A stretch of 15,592 nucleotides of DNA from contig CAKSOR010000015.1 of assembly GCA_934477985.1 (NCBI GenBank), positions 1-15,592 on the forward strand, given 5' to 3'. Of this stretch, positions 6,532 to 14,095 are shown piece by piece. Every line of letters begins with the position of its first letter. Positions within the stretch are counted from its first letter, which is position 1. Below the pieces are notes generated by a model. It searched no databases. It was given only the letters and a program-made list of their open reading frames with translations, and was not told the DNA's origin. This DNA comes from an uncultured Eubacteriales bacterium. Lineage in GTDB: Bacteria > Bacillota > Clostridia > Oscillospirales > CAG-272. Both the position numbers and the translations under genes were made by a program.

Positions 6532-8949
6532 TCACTTCACCACGATATTGACAATCTTGTTCGGCACTGAAATCTCCTTGACAATTGTCTTGCCGTCGAT
6601 GAACGGAGCGATGCGCTCGTCAGCCTTCACCAGCGCTATAGCGTCCTCCTTCGACGTGTTCATCGGGATCTCCTTCGTGAACTTCAGCTTGCCGCATACC
6701 TGAACCGCGATCTCGACCGTCGCGTCGACCGTCTTCTCGTCGTCCCACTCGGGCCACTTCGCCACCGCGCAGAGTTCGTCGTGTCCGAGAACCTGCCAGA
6801 TCTCCTCCGAAAGGTGCGGCGCAAACGGGCAGAGCAGACGGACAAAGATTCCGAGCTCGTCCTTCGTCAGGCTTCCGCAGTCGTAAATCTCGTTGATCAG
6901 CGTCATCAGAGCCGCGATCGCCGTGTTGAACTTCATGTCCTCGATGTCCTGCGAGACCTTCTTTATCGTCTTGTGGAACGCCGACTCGAGCTTCGGTGTA
7001 GCGCCCTCGCCCTTCGCCATATCGACAAGTCCCGCGACTCTCTCGAGGAAGCGCTTGCAGCCCTTGACGCTGCTCTCGCTCCACGGCGCCGCTGATGCGT
7101 AATCACCCATGAAGAGCGTGTAGACTCTGAGAACGTCGGCTCCGTACTCGTCGACGACATCGTTCGGGTCGACGACATTGCCCTTCGACTTCGACATCTT
7201 CTCGCCGTCCGGACCGAGAATCAGTCCCTGAGCCGTGCGCTTCGCGTAGGGCTCTTCGCAGGGTACTTCGCCTATGTCGTAGAGGAATCTGTGCCAGAAG
7301 CGCGAATAAATCAGGTGGCGCGTGACATGCTCCATACCGCCGTTGTACCAGTCGACCGGCATCCAGTAGTTGAGCGCTTCCTTAGACGCAAACTCCTTGT
7401 CGTTGTGCGGGTCGCAGTATCTGAGGAAGTACCACGACGAGCCAGCCCACTGCGGCATCGTGTCGGTCTCGCGCTTTGCGGGGCGTCCGCACTTCGGGCA
7501 GATACAGTTGACAAACGAGTCAATCTTCGCCAGCGGCGACTCTCCGCCCTCTCCGGGAGCGAAATTCTCGACGTTCGGGAGCTTCAGCGGAAGTTCATCG
7601 TAAGGCACACCGACCATTCCGCAGTGTTCGCAGTGGACGATCGGTATCGGCTCGCCCCAGTATCTCTGGCGGTTGAAAGCCCAGTCCTTCATCTTGTACT
7701 GAACGCCCTTCTCGCCGACTCCCTTCTCCTTCAGGAACTCGAGCATCTTCGCGATGGCTTCCTTCTTGGTGGCAATTCCGTTGAGGAACTCCGAGTTGAC
7801 CATCTCGCCGTCGCCGGTGTAAGCCTCCTTGGAGATGTCGCCGCCCTTGATGACCTCGATTATGTCGATTCCGAACTTCTTCGCGAAGTCGTAGTCGCGC
7901 TCGTCGTGCGCCGGGACAGCCATTATAGCGCCCGTGCCGTAGCCCATCATTACGTAGTCGGAGATGTAGATCGGAATCTCTCTGCCGTTCGCCGGGTTGA
8001 CCGCCTTTATGCCCTCGATACGGACTCCTGTCTTGTCCTTGACTAGCTGTGTGCGCTCAAACTCGGTCTTCTTGGCGCACTCGTTCTTGTAGGCCTCGAG
8101 CGCGTCGATGTTCTTTATCTGATCGTGGTAGGTCTCGATGACCGGGTGCTCAGGCGCGATGACCATGAAGGTGACGCCGAACATCGTGTCGGGCCGGGTC
8201 GTGTAGATTCTGAGATTTTCGCCGATATCCGCGCCCGAGTCGTCAACGAGCTTAAACTCGGCGAAAGCGCCCTCGGAGCGACCGATCCAGTTCTCCTGCT
8301 GGAGCTTTATATTAGGAAGATAATCAACCTTGTCGAGTCCGGCGAGGAGCTTGTCGGCGTACTCGGTTATGCGCAGATACCAGACGTCCTTCGACTTCTG
8401 TACAATATCGCTGTGGCAGATGTCGCACTTGCCGCCCTGAGAATCCTCGTTCGAGAGGACGACCTTGCAGGAGGGGCAGTAGTTGACGAGAGTCTTCGCG
8501 CGGAAGACAAGCCCGGCGTCGAACATCTTGCGGAAGATCCACTGAGTCCACTTGTAGTAGCCCTCCTCGGTGGTGTCGATGACTCTCGACCAGTCGAACG
8601 AGAAGCCGACGCGCTTTAACTGAGAGGTGAACTTCGCGATATTCATGTCGGTGACCTTGCGCGGATGGATTCCGGTCTTGATGGCGTAGTTCTCGGTCGG
8701 CAGACCGTAGGCGTCAAAGCCTATCGGGAAGAGGACGTTGTAGCCCTGCATCCGGCGCTTTCTCGAGATGACCTCGAGTCCGGAGTAAGCCTTGATGTGT
8801 CCGACGTGCATGCCCGCGCCCGACGGATAGGGGAACTCAACGAGTCCGTAGAACTTCGGCTTCGAGTGATCCTCGGTCGCCTTGAATACGCCGGTCTCTT
8901 CCCATTTGTCCTGCCACTTTTTTTCAGCGGCTCTGAAATCATACTTCAT
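6532..8949 (-). CDS. leuS: Leucyl-tRNA synthetase
   Basis: A full-length 805-residue class I synthetase that joins leucine to tRNA-Leu in the cytoplasm. The catalytic HIGH motif appears as HVGH (48-51) within FPYPSGAGMHVGHIKAYS, and KMSKS lies at 584-588. A zinc knuckle is formed by C158, C161, C175 and C178. The CP1 editing domain, which clears mischarged tRNA, has TTRPDTMFG (250-258) and MGYGTGAIMAVPAHDERD with D352 as the expected editing-site aspartate. A second Cys cluster (CEHCG and CPKCGR) lies in the part of the chain before KMSKS. The C-terminus has the usual tRNA-binding and anticodon helices. ATG at 8949 follows AAAGGA. It sits 64 nt after rsfS, a common pairing in Firmicutes. The gap is too short for a T-box leader. 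Confidence 0.98.
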   Translation of the reverse strand: MKYDFRAAEKKWQDKWEETGVFKATEDHSKPKFYGLVEFPYPSGAGMHVGHIKAYSGLEVISRKRRMQGYNVLFPIGFDAYGLPTENYAIKTGIHPRKVTDMNIAKFTSQLKRVGFSFDWSRVIDTTEEGYYKWTQWIFRKMFDAGLVFRAKTLVNYCPSCKVVLSNEDSQGGKCDICHSDIVQKSKDVWYLRITEYADKLLAGLDKVDYLPNIKLQQENWIGRSEGAFAEFKLVDDSGADIGENLRIYTTRPDTMFGVTFMVIAPEHPVIETYHDQIKNIDALEAYKNECAKKTEFERTQLVKDKTGVRIEGIKAVNPANGREIPIYISDYVMMGYGTGAIMAVPAHDERDYDFAKKFGIDIIEVIKGGDISKEAYTGDGEMVNSEFLNGIATKKEAIAKMLEFLKEKGVGEKGVQYKMKDWAFNRQRYWGEPIPIVHCEHCGMVGVPYDELPLKLPNVENFAPGEGGESPLAKIDSFVNCICPKCGRPAKRETDTMPQWAGSSWYFLRYCDPHNDKEFASKEALNYWMPVDWYNGGMEHVTRHLIYSRFWHRFLYDIGEVPCEEPYAKRTAQGLILGPDGEKMSKSKGNVVDPNDVVDEYGADVLRVYTLFMGDYASAAPWSESSVKGCKRFLERVAGLVDMAKGEGATPKLESAFHKTIKKVSQDIEDMKFNTAIAALMTLINEIYDCGSLTKDELGIFVRLLCPFAPHLSEEIWQVLGHDELCAVAKWPEWDDEKTVDATVEIAVQVCGKLKFTKEIPMNTSKEDAIALVKADERIAPFIDGKTIVKEISVPNKIVNIVVK

Positions 8950-8977
8950 TATATCATGTCCTTTGTAATAAATTTGT

Positions 8978-9026
8978 CACGCTAAACGCCCGAACAGAGC
9001 GTGTGAATATGGCTCACAAAGTGAGC
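8978..9026 (-). other. Two small hairpins between rsfS and leuS
   Basis: One stem, GCTCAC-AAA-GTGAGC (9012-9026), overlaps the rsfS stop codon. A second pairs CACGCT (8978-8983) with AGCGTG (8998-9003). Neither is followed by a U-run on the minus strand. They may be processing or attenuation structures between co-transcribed genes; no known RNA family is recognised. Confidence 0.35.
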
Positions 9027-9394
9027 AGGTCGCTGATGTCCACAGCCTCGGCGTCGCTCCAGAGCTTTTCGAGCTTGAAGAATTCGCGGTCATTACGGCT
9101 CATGATGTGTACCATCACCGAACCGAAATCGAGTACTATCCATTGTCCCTCGCTGTATCCGTCGATCCTCAGAGGAGCGACGCCGCGTAGGGAGAGCTTG
9201 TACTCCGCTTCGCCCGCTAAAGCCTTGATGTTCGTGTTCGAAGTGCCCCCGCAGATCACAAAGTAGTCCGCGATGATCGTCTGATCGGCGACCTTTAAAA
9301 GCTTTATGTCGCGCGCTTTCTTTAAATCCAGCACACGTACAATCTCCTTCGCCACCTCAATCGGCTCAGCGTTCGCAAGATTCATTTCATCCAT
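9014..9394 (-). CDS. rsfS: Ribosome silencing factor RsfS (RsfA/Iojap family)
   Basis: A 126-residue protein of normal length. RsfS binds ribosomal protein uL14 on the large subunit and blocks subunit joining, lowering translation in starvation or stationary phase. Conserved blocks are DYFVICGGTSNTNIKALA (43-60), DGYSEGQWIVLDFGSVMVHIM (78-98) and REFFKLEKLW (103-112). ATG at 9394 is preferred over the in-frame ATG at 9385 because AAGGA lies about 9 nt upstream of it. leuS follows after 64 nt, as in many Firmicutes. Upstream is a repeat-rich gap, with hairpin element B about 35 nt before the start codon. No clear promoter was found in the gap, so it may be read from the LCP operon. Confidence 0.96.
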   Translation of the reverse strand: MDEMNLANAEPIEVAKEIVRVLDLKKARDIKLLKVADQTIIADYFVICGGTSNTNIKALAGEAEYKLSLRGVAPLRIDGYSEGQWIVLDFGSVMVHIMSRNDREFFKLEKLWSDAEAVDISDLLTL

Positions 9395-9427
9395 TGTTCT
9401 ATCCTTTCCTTGTATATAGTCGTTCGC

Positions 9428-9496
9428 TATCAGGGGAAGGAGCCTTTCGAGAAAGGCTCCTCCCCCCCAACCCCCTCTCCGCTAAAGCTTTAAACA
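9428..9496 (-). repeat. G-run/hairpin leader element (family B, copy 2)
   Basis: Same layout and orientation as the copy at 1892-1972: on the minus strand TGTTTAAAGC at the start, runs GGGGG and GGGGGGG, then a 15-bp stem (9433-9447 with 9452-9466, loop CGAG on the plus strand) ending CCCCTGA. Stem pairs differ from copy 1 at several places on both arms together (for example CCC/GGG becomes TTT/AAA at the loop end), so pairing is retained with one G-U. It lies in the leader of rsfS. Confidence 0.7.
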
Positions 9497-9695
9497 TGTG
9501 TTATTCACGTCAGTTTATCGCGGGGCGTTCCACTCTGTCTCGCGCGCCGTGCGCTACACTTGCAGACCATCCCGCCGGTTACACAAAACCTATCGGTTTT
9601 GCTCCACTGTGCTCTGTTGGTGGTGGTTGTCAGTTTTTGGGCTCGCGGTAGTTTTTTGATTTAGGGGAATTACTCAGCGTGATTCTTGAATATAT

Positions 9696-9752
9696 AATTA
9701 TTCATTAATCATTAATCACTATTCAATATTCAATAGAGTTGCGAAGCAACTC
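9696..9752. repeat. Heptamer repeat array with hairpin (family A, copy 2)
   Basis: Five contiguous 7-bp units at 9699-9733 read TATTCAT, TAATCAT, TAATCAC, TATTCAA, TATTCAA. Compared with the left arm of copy 1 there is one extra TAATCAN unit. Next to it is a perfect 7-bp hairpin, GAGTTGC-GAA-GCAACTC (9736-9752), about 30 nt after the LCP stop codon. The hairpin is followed on the minus strand by TATTGAATATT, so it could serve as a weak terminator for the LCP operon. Confidence 0.65.
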
Positions 9753-9781
9753 CCACGTCGGCTTCATCACGCCCGCAAACG

Positions 9782-11020
9782 TCACTTCAGAGTTATATCC
9801 AGCTCCCCATCAGAGATTTCGTCGCCCGTCTTGACGTCCGGCTTGACCTCGACCGCCACATCGTCCGGCGCGGCTTCGTATATCCGGTTGAACGCCGGAT
9901 TGTCCTCGTCGGTGAAAGCCTGGGTCTTGTCGAACATCGCCTCGGTTATCGGCGTGTCGTAGACGTTGAAGTAGGTGTTGATCATGTCGAGCGTCGCCTC
10001 GCGGTTCATGCAGTAGTACCAAGCGCCGGTCTCGGTCTGCAAAGCCGCCCCGTGGAGCGTCATCATCGAGATATTGCCCATGTCGACACCGAGCAGCTCC
10101 TTCGCGTAGATTATGATGTCGGCGAGCGGAACGTCGGTCGTCACGTACTTGAACACCTGCTCGGCGAGCTTCGGTATAGTCGAGACGGTCATGCTCGTCT
10201 TGAGCTGCTTGAACAGCGCGGTCAGGAACATCTTCTGCGCGTCGATTCGCCCGATGTCAGCCTGCACGTAGCCGCTGCGGAATCTGACAAGCTGTTCAGC
10301 CTTCTTGCCGTTAAGCAGCTGTGAACCGGCTTTTAAGTGTATATAGAGATCCTGGTCGGGGTCTTCGTAGTCCATATCGCAGGGCACGTCCATAACGACT
10401 CCGCCTATAGCGTCGACAATTCCCCGGAATCCCGCGAGGTCGACATGCGCGTAACCATCGATCTGAATGCAGAGAGTCTTTTCAAGCAGCTCGCAGAAGC
10501 CCTGCATTCCGGCTTTGAGGAGCTCCTCCTGGGAGAGCGACTTGTCCTTGGCGTAGGCGGCGCTTCGCATCGTGACCATCGCTGTGTTTATCCGTCCGCG
10601 CACCCGGTCGATCTCTATATAGGTGTCGCGCGGCATCTGCATGACCGACAGACTGCCCTTCTCCATATTGAAGTTGACGAGCATTATGACGTCGGTGTTC
10701 CAGCCCGCGGCGTCGCGCCCCACGACGAGGAAGTTGACGCTTTTCGTGTCGCGTGTGAAGTTTCCTGACGGTGCCGAGGGTTCGGTAGTGACCTCCGGAG
10801 GAGTATCTGAGTCAGGCGCCGTGGTGACGTCTGAAGGCTTGTCGGTTTTGGTATCGAACGGCACATCTGTGTCGACCGAGGGTTTGTAGAGCTTCAGAAA
10901 CGCCGCCGTACCGCAGATTATCGCGAGTATAAGGATTATGACGACCGCGAGGACGATCTTCACGACCGGCGCTTTCCGCTTGTCAGGGTGGCGTTTTGTT
11001 GGTGTGGTGTTACTTTTCAA
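9782..11020 (-). CDS. LCP (LytR-CpsA-Psr) family cell-wall polymer ligase
   Basis: A 412-residue membrane-anchored protein. LCP enzymes move lipid-linked anionic polymers such as teichoic acid or capsule onto peptidoglycan outside the cell. A basic N-terminus is followed by one membrane helix (about 20-43), a Thr/Pro/Asp-rich linker (about 48-90) and the LCP domain (about 95-280). Landmarks are FLVVGRD (97-103), NTDVIML with D110, MPRDT with R131, DAIGGVVMDVP (203-213), VRFRSG with R246 and R248, and DIGRIDAQ (255-262). These acids and arginines are the ones that bind the polyprenyl pyrophosphate in known members. The start is TTG at 11020, with GAGGAAAG about 7 nt upstream, and overlaps the yqeK stop by 11 nt, suggesting coupled translation. 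The C-terminal tail (from about 365) is acidic and lacks recognisable motifs. Confidence 0.93.
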   Translation of the reverse strand: MKSNTTPTKRHPDKRKAPVVKIVLAVVIILILAIICGTAAFLKLYKPSVDTDVPFDTKTDKPSDVTTAPDSDTPPEVTTEPSAPSGNFTRDTKSVNFLVVGRDAAGWNTDVIMLVNFNMEKGSLSVMQMPRDTYIEIDRVRGRINTAMVTMRSAAYAKDKSLSQEELLKAGMQGFCELLEKTLCIQIDGYAHVDLAGFRGIVDAIGGVVMDVPCDMDYEDPDQDLYIHLKAGSQLLNGKKAEQLVRFRSGYVQADIGRIDAQKMFLTALFKQLKTSMTVSTIPKLAEQVFKYVTTDVPLADIIIYAKELLGVDMGNISMMTLHGAALQTETGAWYYCMNREATLDMINTYFNVYDTPITEAMFDKTQAFTDEDNPAFNRIYEAAPDDVAVEVKPDVKTGDEISDGELDITLK

Positions 11021-11648
11021 ATTCTCTTTCCTCTATCAGAAAATTTCGGGCTTCAACGGTATCGCGGTGGATAGGCGTACCGTCCCCGATGAGTCCCTTG
11101 ATAGTCATGTCGAATGAGATTATCAGAGTGTCGCGCAGAACCGCGTTCCTGGCGGCATCGTCCTTTGCGGTCGGGATTCTGTTCCAGAAGTACTCACGGA
11201 GCTCCACGCAGTCGGGGAACGTCCTGGTGTCCTCAATATAGTCGGCAAGGTACAGCAGCTTCTCGCCAATACTCATGTCCGCCTGACCGGTCGTGTGGTA
11301 GAGTATCGCGCTGTAGACCGTCTCATTGAAGAATTCCGGAAATCTGCGCCTGACCGTCTCGCAAGCGGTCTGGGCGTGAAAGGTCTTTGGCATCAGCCGG
11401 TCACCCGAGGTGTAGGAAATTCCGTAGCTGTCACAGAGTCTGATCTGCTCATCAAGTGAGAGCGGCTTTGTGATGTCATGCAGCAGCGCCGCCGCGCGCA
11501 GGTCGAATTCCTCGTCCGGGTCGTATATCGCGGCGAGCTTCGCTATCTCGCGCTCGACTCCGTAGGTATGCGAAAGCCGCTTGCCGCCGATGTAGTCCTT
11601 TATCCGCTCCCGCAGCGAGGCGAGAGCGCTTTCCTGTGTTTTGGTCAT
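11010..11648 (-). CDS. yqeK: HD-domain Ap4A hydrolase YqeK
   Basis: A 212-residue HD-superfamily phosphohydrolase. YqeK proteins split diadenosine tetraphosphate symmetrically into two ADP, using a bound metal pair. Expected metal ligands are visible: H27 in RLSHTYGV, H57-D58 in ALLHDITK, H91 in KTFHAQTA, H118 in ILYHTTG and D136 in LYLADYIED. Length is slightly above the usual 190 or so. ATG at 11648 overlaps the nadD stop codon by 4 nt (ATGA), with AGAGGT 6-11 nt upstream. The nadD-yqeK pair is a standard Firmicutes arrangement. Confidence 0.95.
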   Translation of the reverse strand: MTKTQESALASLRERIKDYIGGKRLSHTYGVEREIAKLAAIYDPDEEFDLRAAALLHDITKPLSLDEQIRLCDSYGISYTSGDRLMPKTFHAQTACETVRRRFPEFFNETVYSAILYHTTGQADMSIGEKLLYLADYIEDTRTFPDCVELREYFWNRIPTAKDDAARNAVLRDTLIISFDMTIKGLIGDGTPIHRDTVEARNFLIEEREFEK

Positions 11649-12253
11649 ATAGCTACCTCTTTGTAGAGATTATTTTCCGAGATGTAATCGGCGACGCTGT
11701 CGGGTAAAAGCCCGTCTGTAGGCTTTCCGTCGCGTATAAGCTCACGCAGTCCGGTCGATGAGACCGGGAACGCGGCGTCGTCCATTATGTGTATTCTCGC
11801 CCCGAAGCGCTCTGTGTATTCGAGGGTTTTCGAAGCGATGTCAGCGCCTGTGACCGGGTCGTCCTCGCGGCGCTTTAAAACGATGTCGGTGAGTCTGAAT
11901 ATCTCCTCGGCGCGAAACCACCTGTCAAGCGTCAGGAACATGTCCGTCCCGACCAGCATGAAAAGCTCGTTGCCCGGCTTGAAGTGCTCGAGCGTCAGCA
12001 CCGAATAGCTTTTCCCGCCGCGGAGAATCTCGTAGTCCGAGACCTCGACGCGCTCGTGTCCCGTGAAGGCGAGCCGCGCCATCTCAAGCCGATCCTCAGC
12101 CGAAGCCCCGGCGACCTCAGTCTTGTGCGGCGGAAGCGCGGTCGGAATCACGAGCAGCTTATCAAGCCCGAATCCCTCGAGGAATTCCTCCGCCGCCCTT
12201 ACATGCCCGAGATGAATCGGCGAAAAAGTCCCGCCGTAGATGCCGAGTCTCAT
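11645..12253 (-). CDS. nadD: Nicotinate-nucleotide adenylyltransferase
   Basis: A 202-residue nucleotidyltransferase that joins nicotinate mononucleotide and ATP to give deamido-NAD, a central step of NAD synthesis in the cytoplasm. Motifs are GGTFSPIHLGH (7-17, the HxGH-type ATP site), PPHK (41-44), LVGTDMF (100-106) and VSSTGLR (164-170, the second ATP-phosphate motif). Length and motif order are normal. The ATG at 12253 overlaps the yhbY stop by 4 nt; the ribosome binding site is weak (GGAAA), consistent with coupling to yhbY translation. It also overlaps yqeK by 4 nt downstream. Confidence 0.97.
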   Translation of the reverse strand: MRLGIYGGTFSPIHLGHVRAAEEFLEGFGLDKLLVIPTALPPHKTEVAGASAEDRLEMARLAFTGHERVEVSDYEILRGGKSYSVLTLEHFKPGNELFMLVGTDMFLTLDRWFRAEEIFRLTDIVLKRREDDPVTGADIASKTLEYTERFGARIHIMDDAAFPVSSTGLRELIRDGKPTDGLLPDSVADYISENNLYKEVAI

Positions 12254-12552
12254 TTTCCGAGCGCGTCAAGGTCGATGGTCTTGTGGTCGACCGACTCGCG
12301 GTAGAGAACGAATCTCGTTCCGATAACCTGAACGACATCGGCGTTCACACGCTCAGCGATCTCGTTCGCCGCCTCCTTGGCGCTGTAGTCGGAATTCTCG
12401 AGCACCCGCAGCTTTATGAGCTCGCGGGCTTCAAGCGCGTTCGAGATCTGCTCGCACATGTTGTCGTTTATACCGCCCTTGCCGACCTGAAATATCGTGT
12501 CAAGCATAGCGCCCATCTTGCGCAGTCCCGCGCGTTGTTTACTTGTAAGCAT
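12250..12552 (-). CDS. yhbY: YhbY/CRM-domain ribosome assembly RNA-binding protein
   Basis: A 100-residue single CRM-domain protein. YhbY binds pre-50S particles and is thought to help ribosome assembly. It starts MLTSKQRAGLRKMG and has the diagnostic GxxG loop as GKGG (24-27), followed by the conserved helix LEARELIKLRVLEN (40-53) and the terminal strand VVQVIGTRFVLYR (73-85). ATG at 12552 has GGGAGG about 5 nt upstream. It begins 9 nt after the rdgB stop and overlaps nadD by 4 nt, as in many Firmicutes. Confidence 0.96.
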   Translation of the reverse strand: MLTSKQRAGLRKMGAMLDTIFQVGKGGINDNMCEQISNALEARELIKLRVLENSDYSAKEAANEIAERVNADVVQVIGTRFVLYRESVDHKTIDLDALGK

Positions 12553-12561
12553 AAAACCTCC

Positions 12562-13167
12562 CTATTTTGTAAGATGAATGTACTTTCCGATCTCCTCAGC
12601 GAACGTCTTCATCGCCCGTCCGCGGTGGCTGACCTGATTCTTCTCCTCGGGTGAAAGCTCGGCGAAGGTCTTCCCGAACGGCTCGTAGTAGAATAATGGG
12701 TCATATCCGAAGCCGTCCGCGCCCCTCGGCTCACGCAGAATCCTTCCCTCGCAGACGCCGTCGACGACGATCTCGCGCCCGTCCGGGAACTCGCAGGTGA
12801 TAACCGTCCTGAATCTCGCGGTGCGCTTGTCGTCCGGGACGTTTTCGAGAGCCTTCAGGAGCTTGGCGTTGTTCTTCTCGTCAGTCGCGCCCTCTCCCGA
12901 GTAGCGCGCCGAATATACGCCCGGAGCGCCACCGAGCGCGTCGACCTCAAGCCCGGAATCATCGGCGACTCCGATGAAGCCGAACCCCGCCGGCACAAGC
13001 GCCTTTATTTTTGAATTCGCGGCAAAGCTGTCGCCGTCCTCGACTATCTCGTCGTGGAAGCCGATGTCGTCGAGCGAGAGTACAGTTATATCAGACGAGA
13101 TTTCCTTCAGAAAAGTTTCAAGTTCTCGTATCTTTTTTTTATTTCTTGACGCTAAAACGAGTTTCAT
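12562..13167 (-). CDS. rdgB: XTP/dITP diphosphatase (Ham1/RdgB family)
   Basis: A 201-residue enzyme that removes deaminated purine nucleotides (XTP, dITP, ITP) from the pool by releasing pyrophosphate, preventing their use in DNA and RNA. Motifs are LASRNKKKIRELE (5-17, substrate loop), VADDSGLEVDALGGAPGVYSARY (67-89, with the metal and base-contacting acids), GFGYDPLFY and SHRGRA (180-185). ATG at 13167 is one base after the ftsY stop codon, with GAGG inside the end of ftsY as the ribosome binding site. An in-frame TTG at 13185 would add six residues before the conserved MKLVLAS start and is not chosen. Confidence 0.96.
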   Translation of the reverse strand: MKLVLASRNKKKIRELETFLKEISSDITVLSLDDIGFHDEIVEDGDSFAANSKIKALVPAGFGFIGVADDSGLEVDALGGAPGVYSARYSGEGATDEKNNAKLLKALENVPDDKRTARFRTVITCEFPDGREIVVDGVCEGRILREPRGADGFGYDPLFYYEPFGKTFAELSPEEKNQVSHRGRAMKTFAEEIGKYIHLTK

Positions 13168-13168
13168 G

Positions 13169-14083
13169 TCATTCCTCGCTCTCAAACAAGGCGTTCACGA
13201 AGTCCTTCGCGTCAAACTCCTGCATGTCGTCGTACTTCTCGCCGACTCCGATGAACTTCACCGGAATGTCGAGCTCCTTCTTTATCGAGAAAACGATTCC
13301 GCCCTTCGCCGTTCCGTCGAGCTTGGTCAGGATAAGACCGGTGATGTTCGCGGCGTGCTTGAACTCCTTCGCCTGAGAGACGGCGTTCTGTCCGGTCGTG
13401 GCGTCAAGCACAAGCAGTGTCTCGCGCGCCGCCCCTGGAAGCTCACGCTCAATAACGCGGTCGATCTTCGCGAGCTCGTCCATCAGGTTCTTCTTGTTGT
13501 GAAGACGTCCCGCGGTGTCGATTATCAGAACGTCGGCTCCGCGCTTCTTGGCGGCGCTCGCGGCGTCGTAGACAACAGCCGCGGGGTCAGCGCCCTCATT
13601 GTGCTTGATGAGCTCGACTCCGACGCGGTCAGCCCATATCTGGAGCTGATCAATAGCCGCGGCGCGGAAGGTGTCGGCGGCGGCTAACATGACATGCTTT
13701 CCCTGATCCTTGAGTCTGTGAGCGATCTTCGCGATTGAAGTCGTCTTGCCGACTCCGTTTACTCCGATGACGAGTATCACCGAAGGCTTTGTCGAGAGAT
13801 CAAGCGCCTCCCCCTCGCCGATCATGCCGACGAGAATGTCGCAGAGCGCCTTCCGGCACTCCTCGGGGTCGCTGATACGCTCCTCCTTTATGCGGTCGCG
13901 GAGCTGTTCGATTATCTCCTCGGTCGAATTCACGCCGACGTCAGCCATTATAAGCAGCTCCTCGAGCTCCTCGAGCATATCCTCGTCGACCTTCACGAAG
14001 CTCTTGAAGAGATTGTTCACCTGTTTGAAGATAGCGTCCTTGGTCTTGGTAAGCCCCGCTTTTAGCTTTTCAAAAAATCCCAT
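13169..14083 (-). CDS. ftsY: Signal recognition particle receptor FtsY
   Basis: A 304-residue SRP-type GTPase that receives ribosome-SRP complexes at the membrane for co-translational insertion. The N-terminal region is short, with a basic amphipathic start (MGFFEKLKAGLTKTKDAIFK) suited to membrane contact and no long acidic A domain, as usual in Gram-positives. The four-helix N domain spans about 20-90. The GTPase domain has GVNGVGKTTS (107-116), DTFRAAA (137-143), DTAGR (189-193) and TKLDG (253-257), then GVGEKYDDMQEF near the end. ATG at 14083 has AGGGAG about 8 nt upstream, and the gene starts 12 nt after smc, a typical Firmicutes pairing. Confidence 0.97.
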   Translation of the reverse strand: MGFFEKLKAGLTKTKDAIFKQVNNLFKSFVKVDEDMLEELEELLIMADVGVNSTEEIIEQLRDRIKEERISDPEECRKALCDILVGMIGEGEALDLSTKPSVILVIGVNGVGKTTSIAKIAHRLKDQGKHVMLAAADTFRAAAIDQLQIWADRVGVELIKHNEGADPAAVVYDAASAAKKRGADVLIIDTAGRLHNKKNLMDELAKIDRVIERELPGAARETLLVLDATTGQNAVSQAKEFKHAANITGLILTKLDGTAKGGIVFSIKKELDIPVKFIGVGEKYDDMQEFDAKDFVNALFESEE

Positions 14084-14095
14084 GTATTTACTCCC

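Larger units (their letters stand above)
9395..9781. other. Gene-free, repeat-filled gap between the LCP gene and rsfS
   Basis: This 387-bp region holds element B (9428-9496), a middle part with a CAAAACC-TATC-GGTTTTG hairpin (9584-9601), and heptamer array A with a 7-bp hairpin (9696-9752). A plus-strand frame at 9394-9651 is open for 85 codons, but it lacks a ribosome binding site and runs through the repeat, so it is not called as a gene. No convincing promoter or terminator with a U-run is visible. In related genomes this operon is usually compact, so the gap looks like inserted repeat material; that is inference. Confidence 0.6.

Noticed and set aside
8978..9026. rsfS-leuS hairpins as a riboswitch or T-box
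   Set aside because: Too short, and no T-box motif or known aptamer pattern is visible.
9394..9651. 85-codon plus-strand open frame in the LCP-rsfS gap
   Set aside because: No ribosome binding site, it runs through the hairpin repeat and its translation has no recognisable pattern. A homologue search could revive it as part of a repeat family.
13168..13185. TTG start at 13185 for rdgB
   Set aside because: It overlaps the end of ftsY and adds six residues before the conserved MKLVLAS start. The ATG at 13167 has a suitable GAGG.
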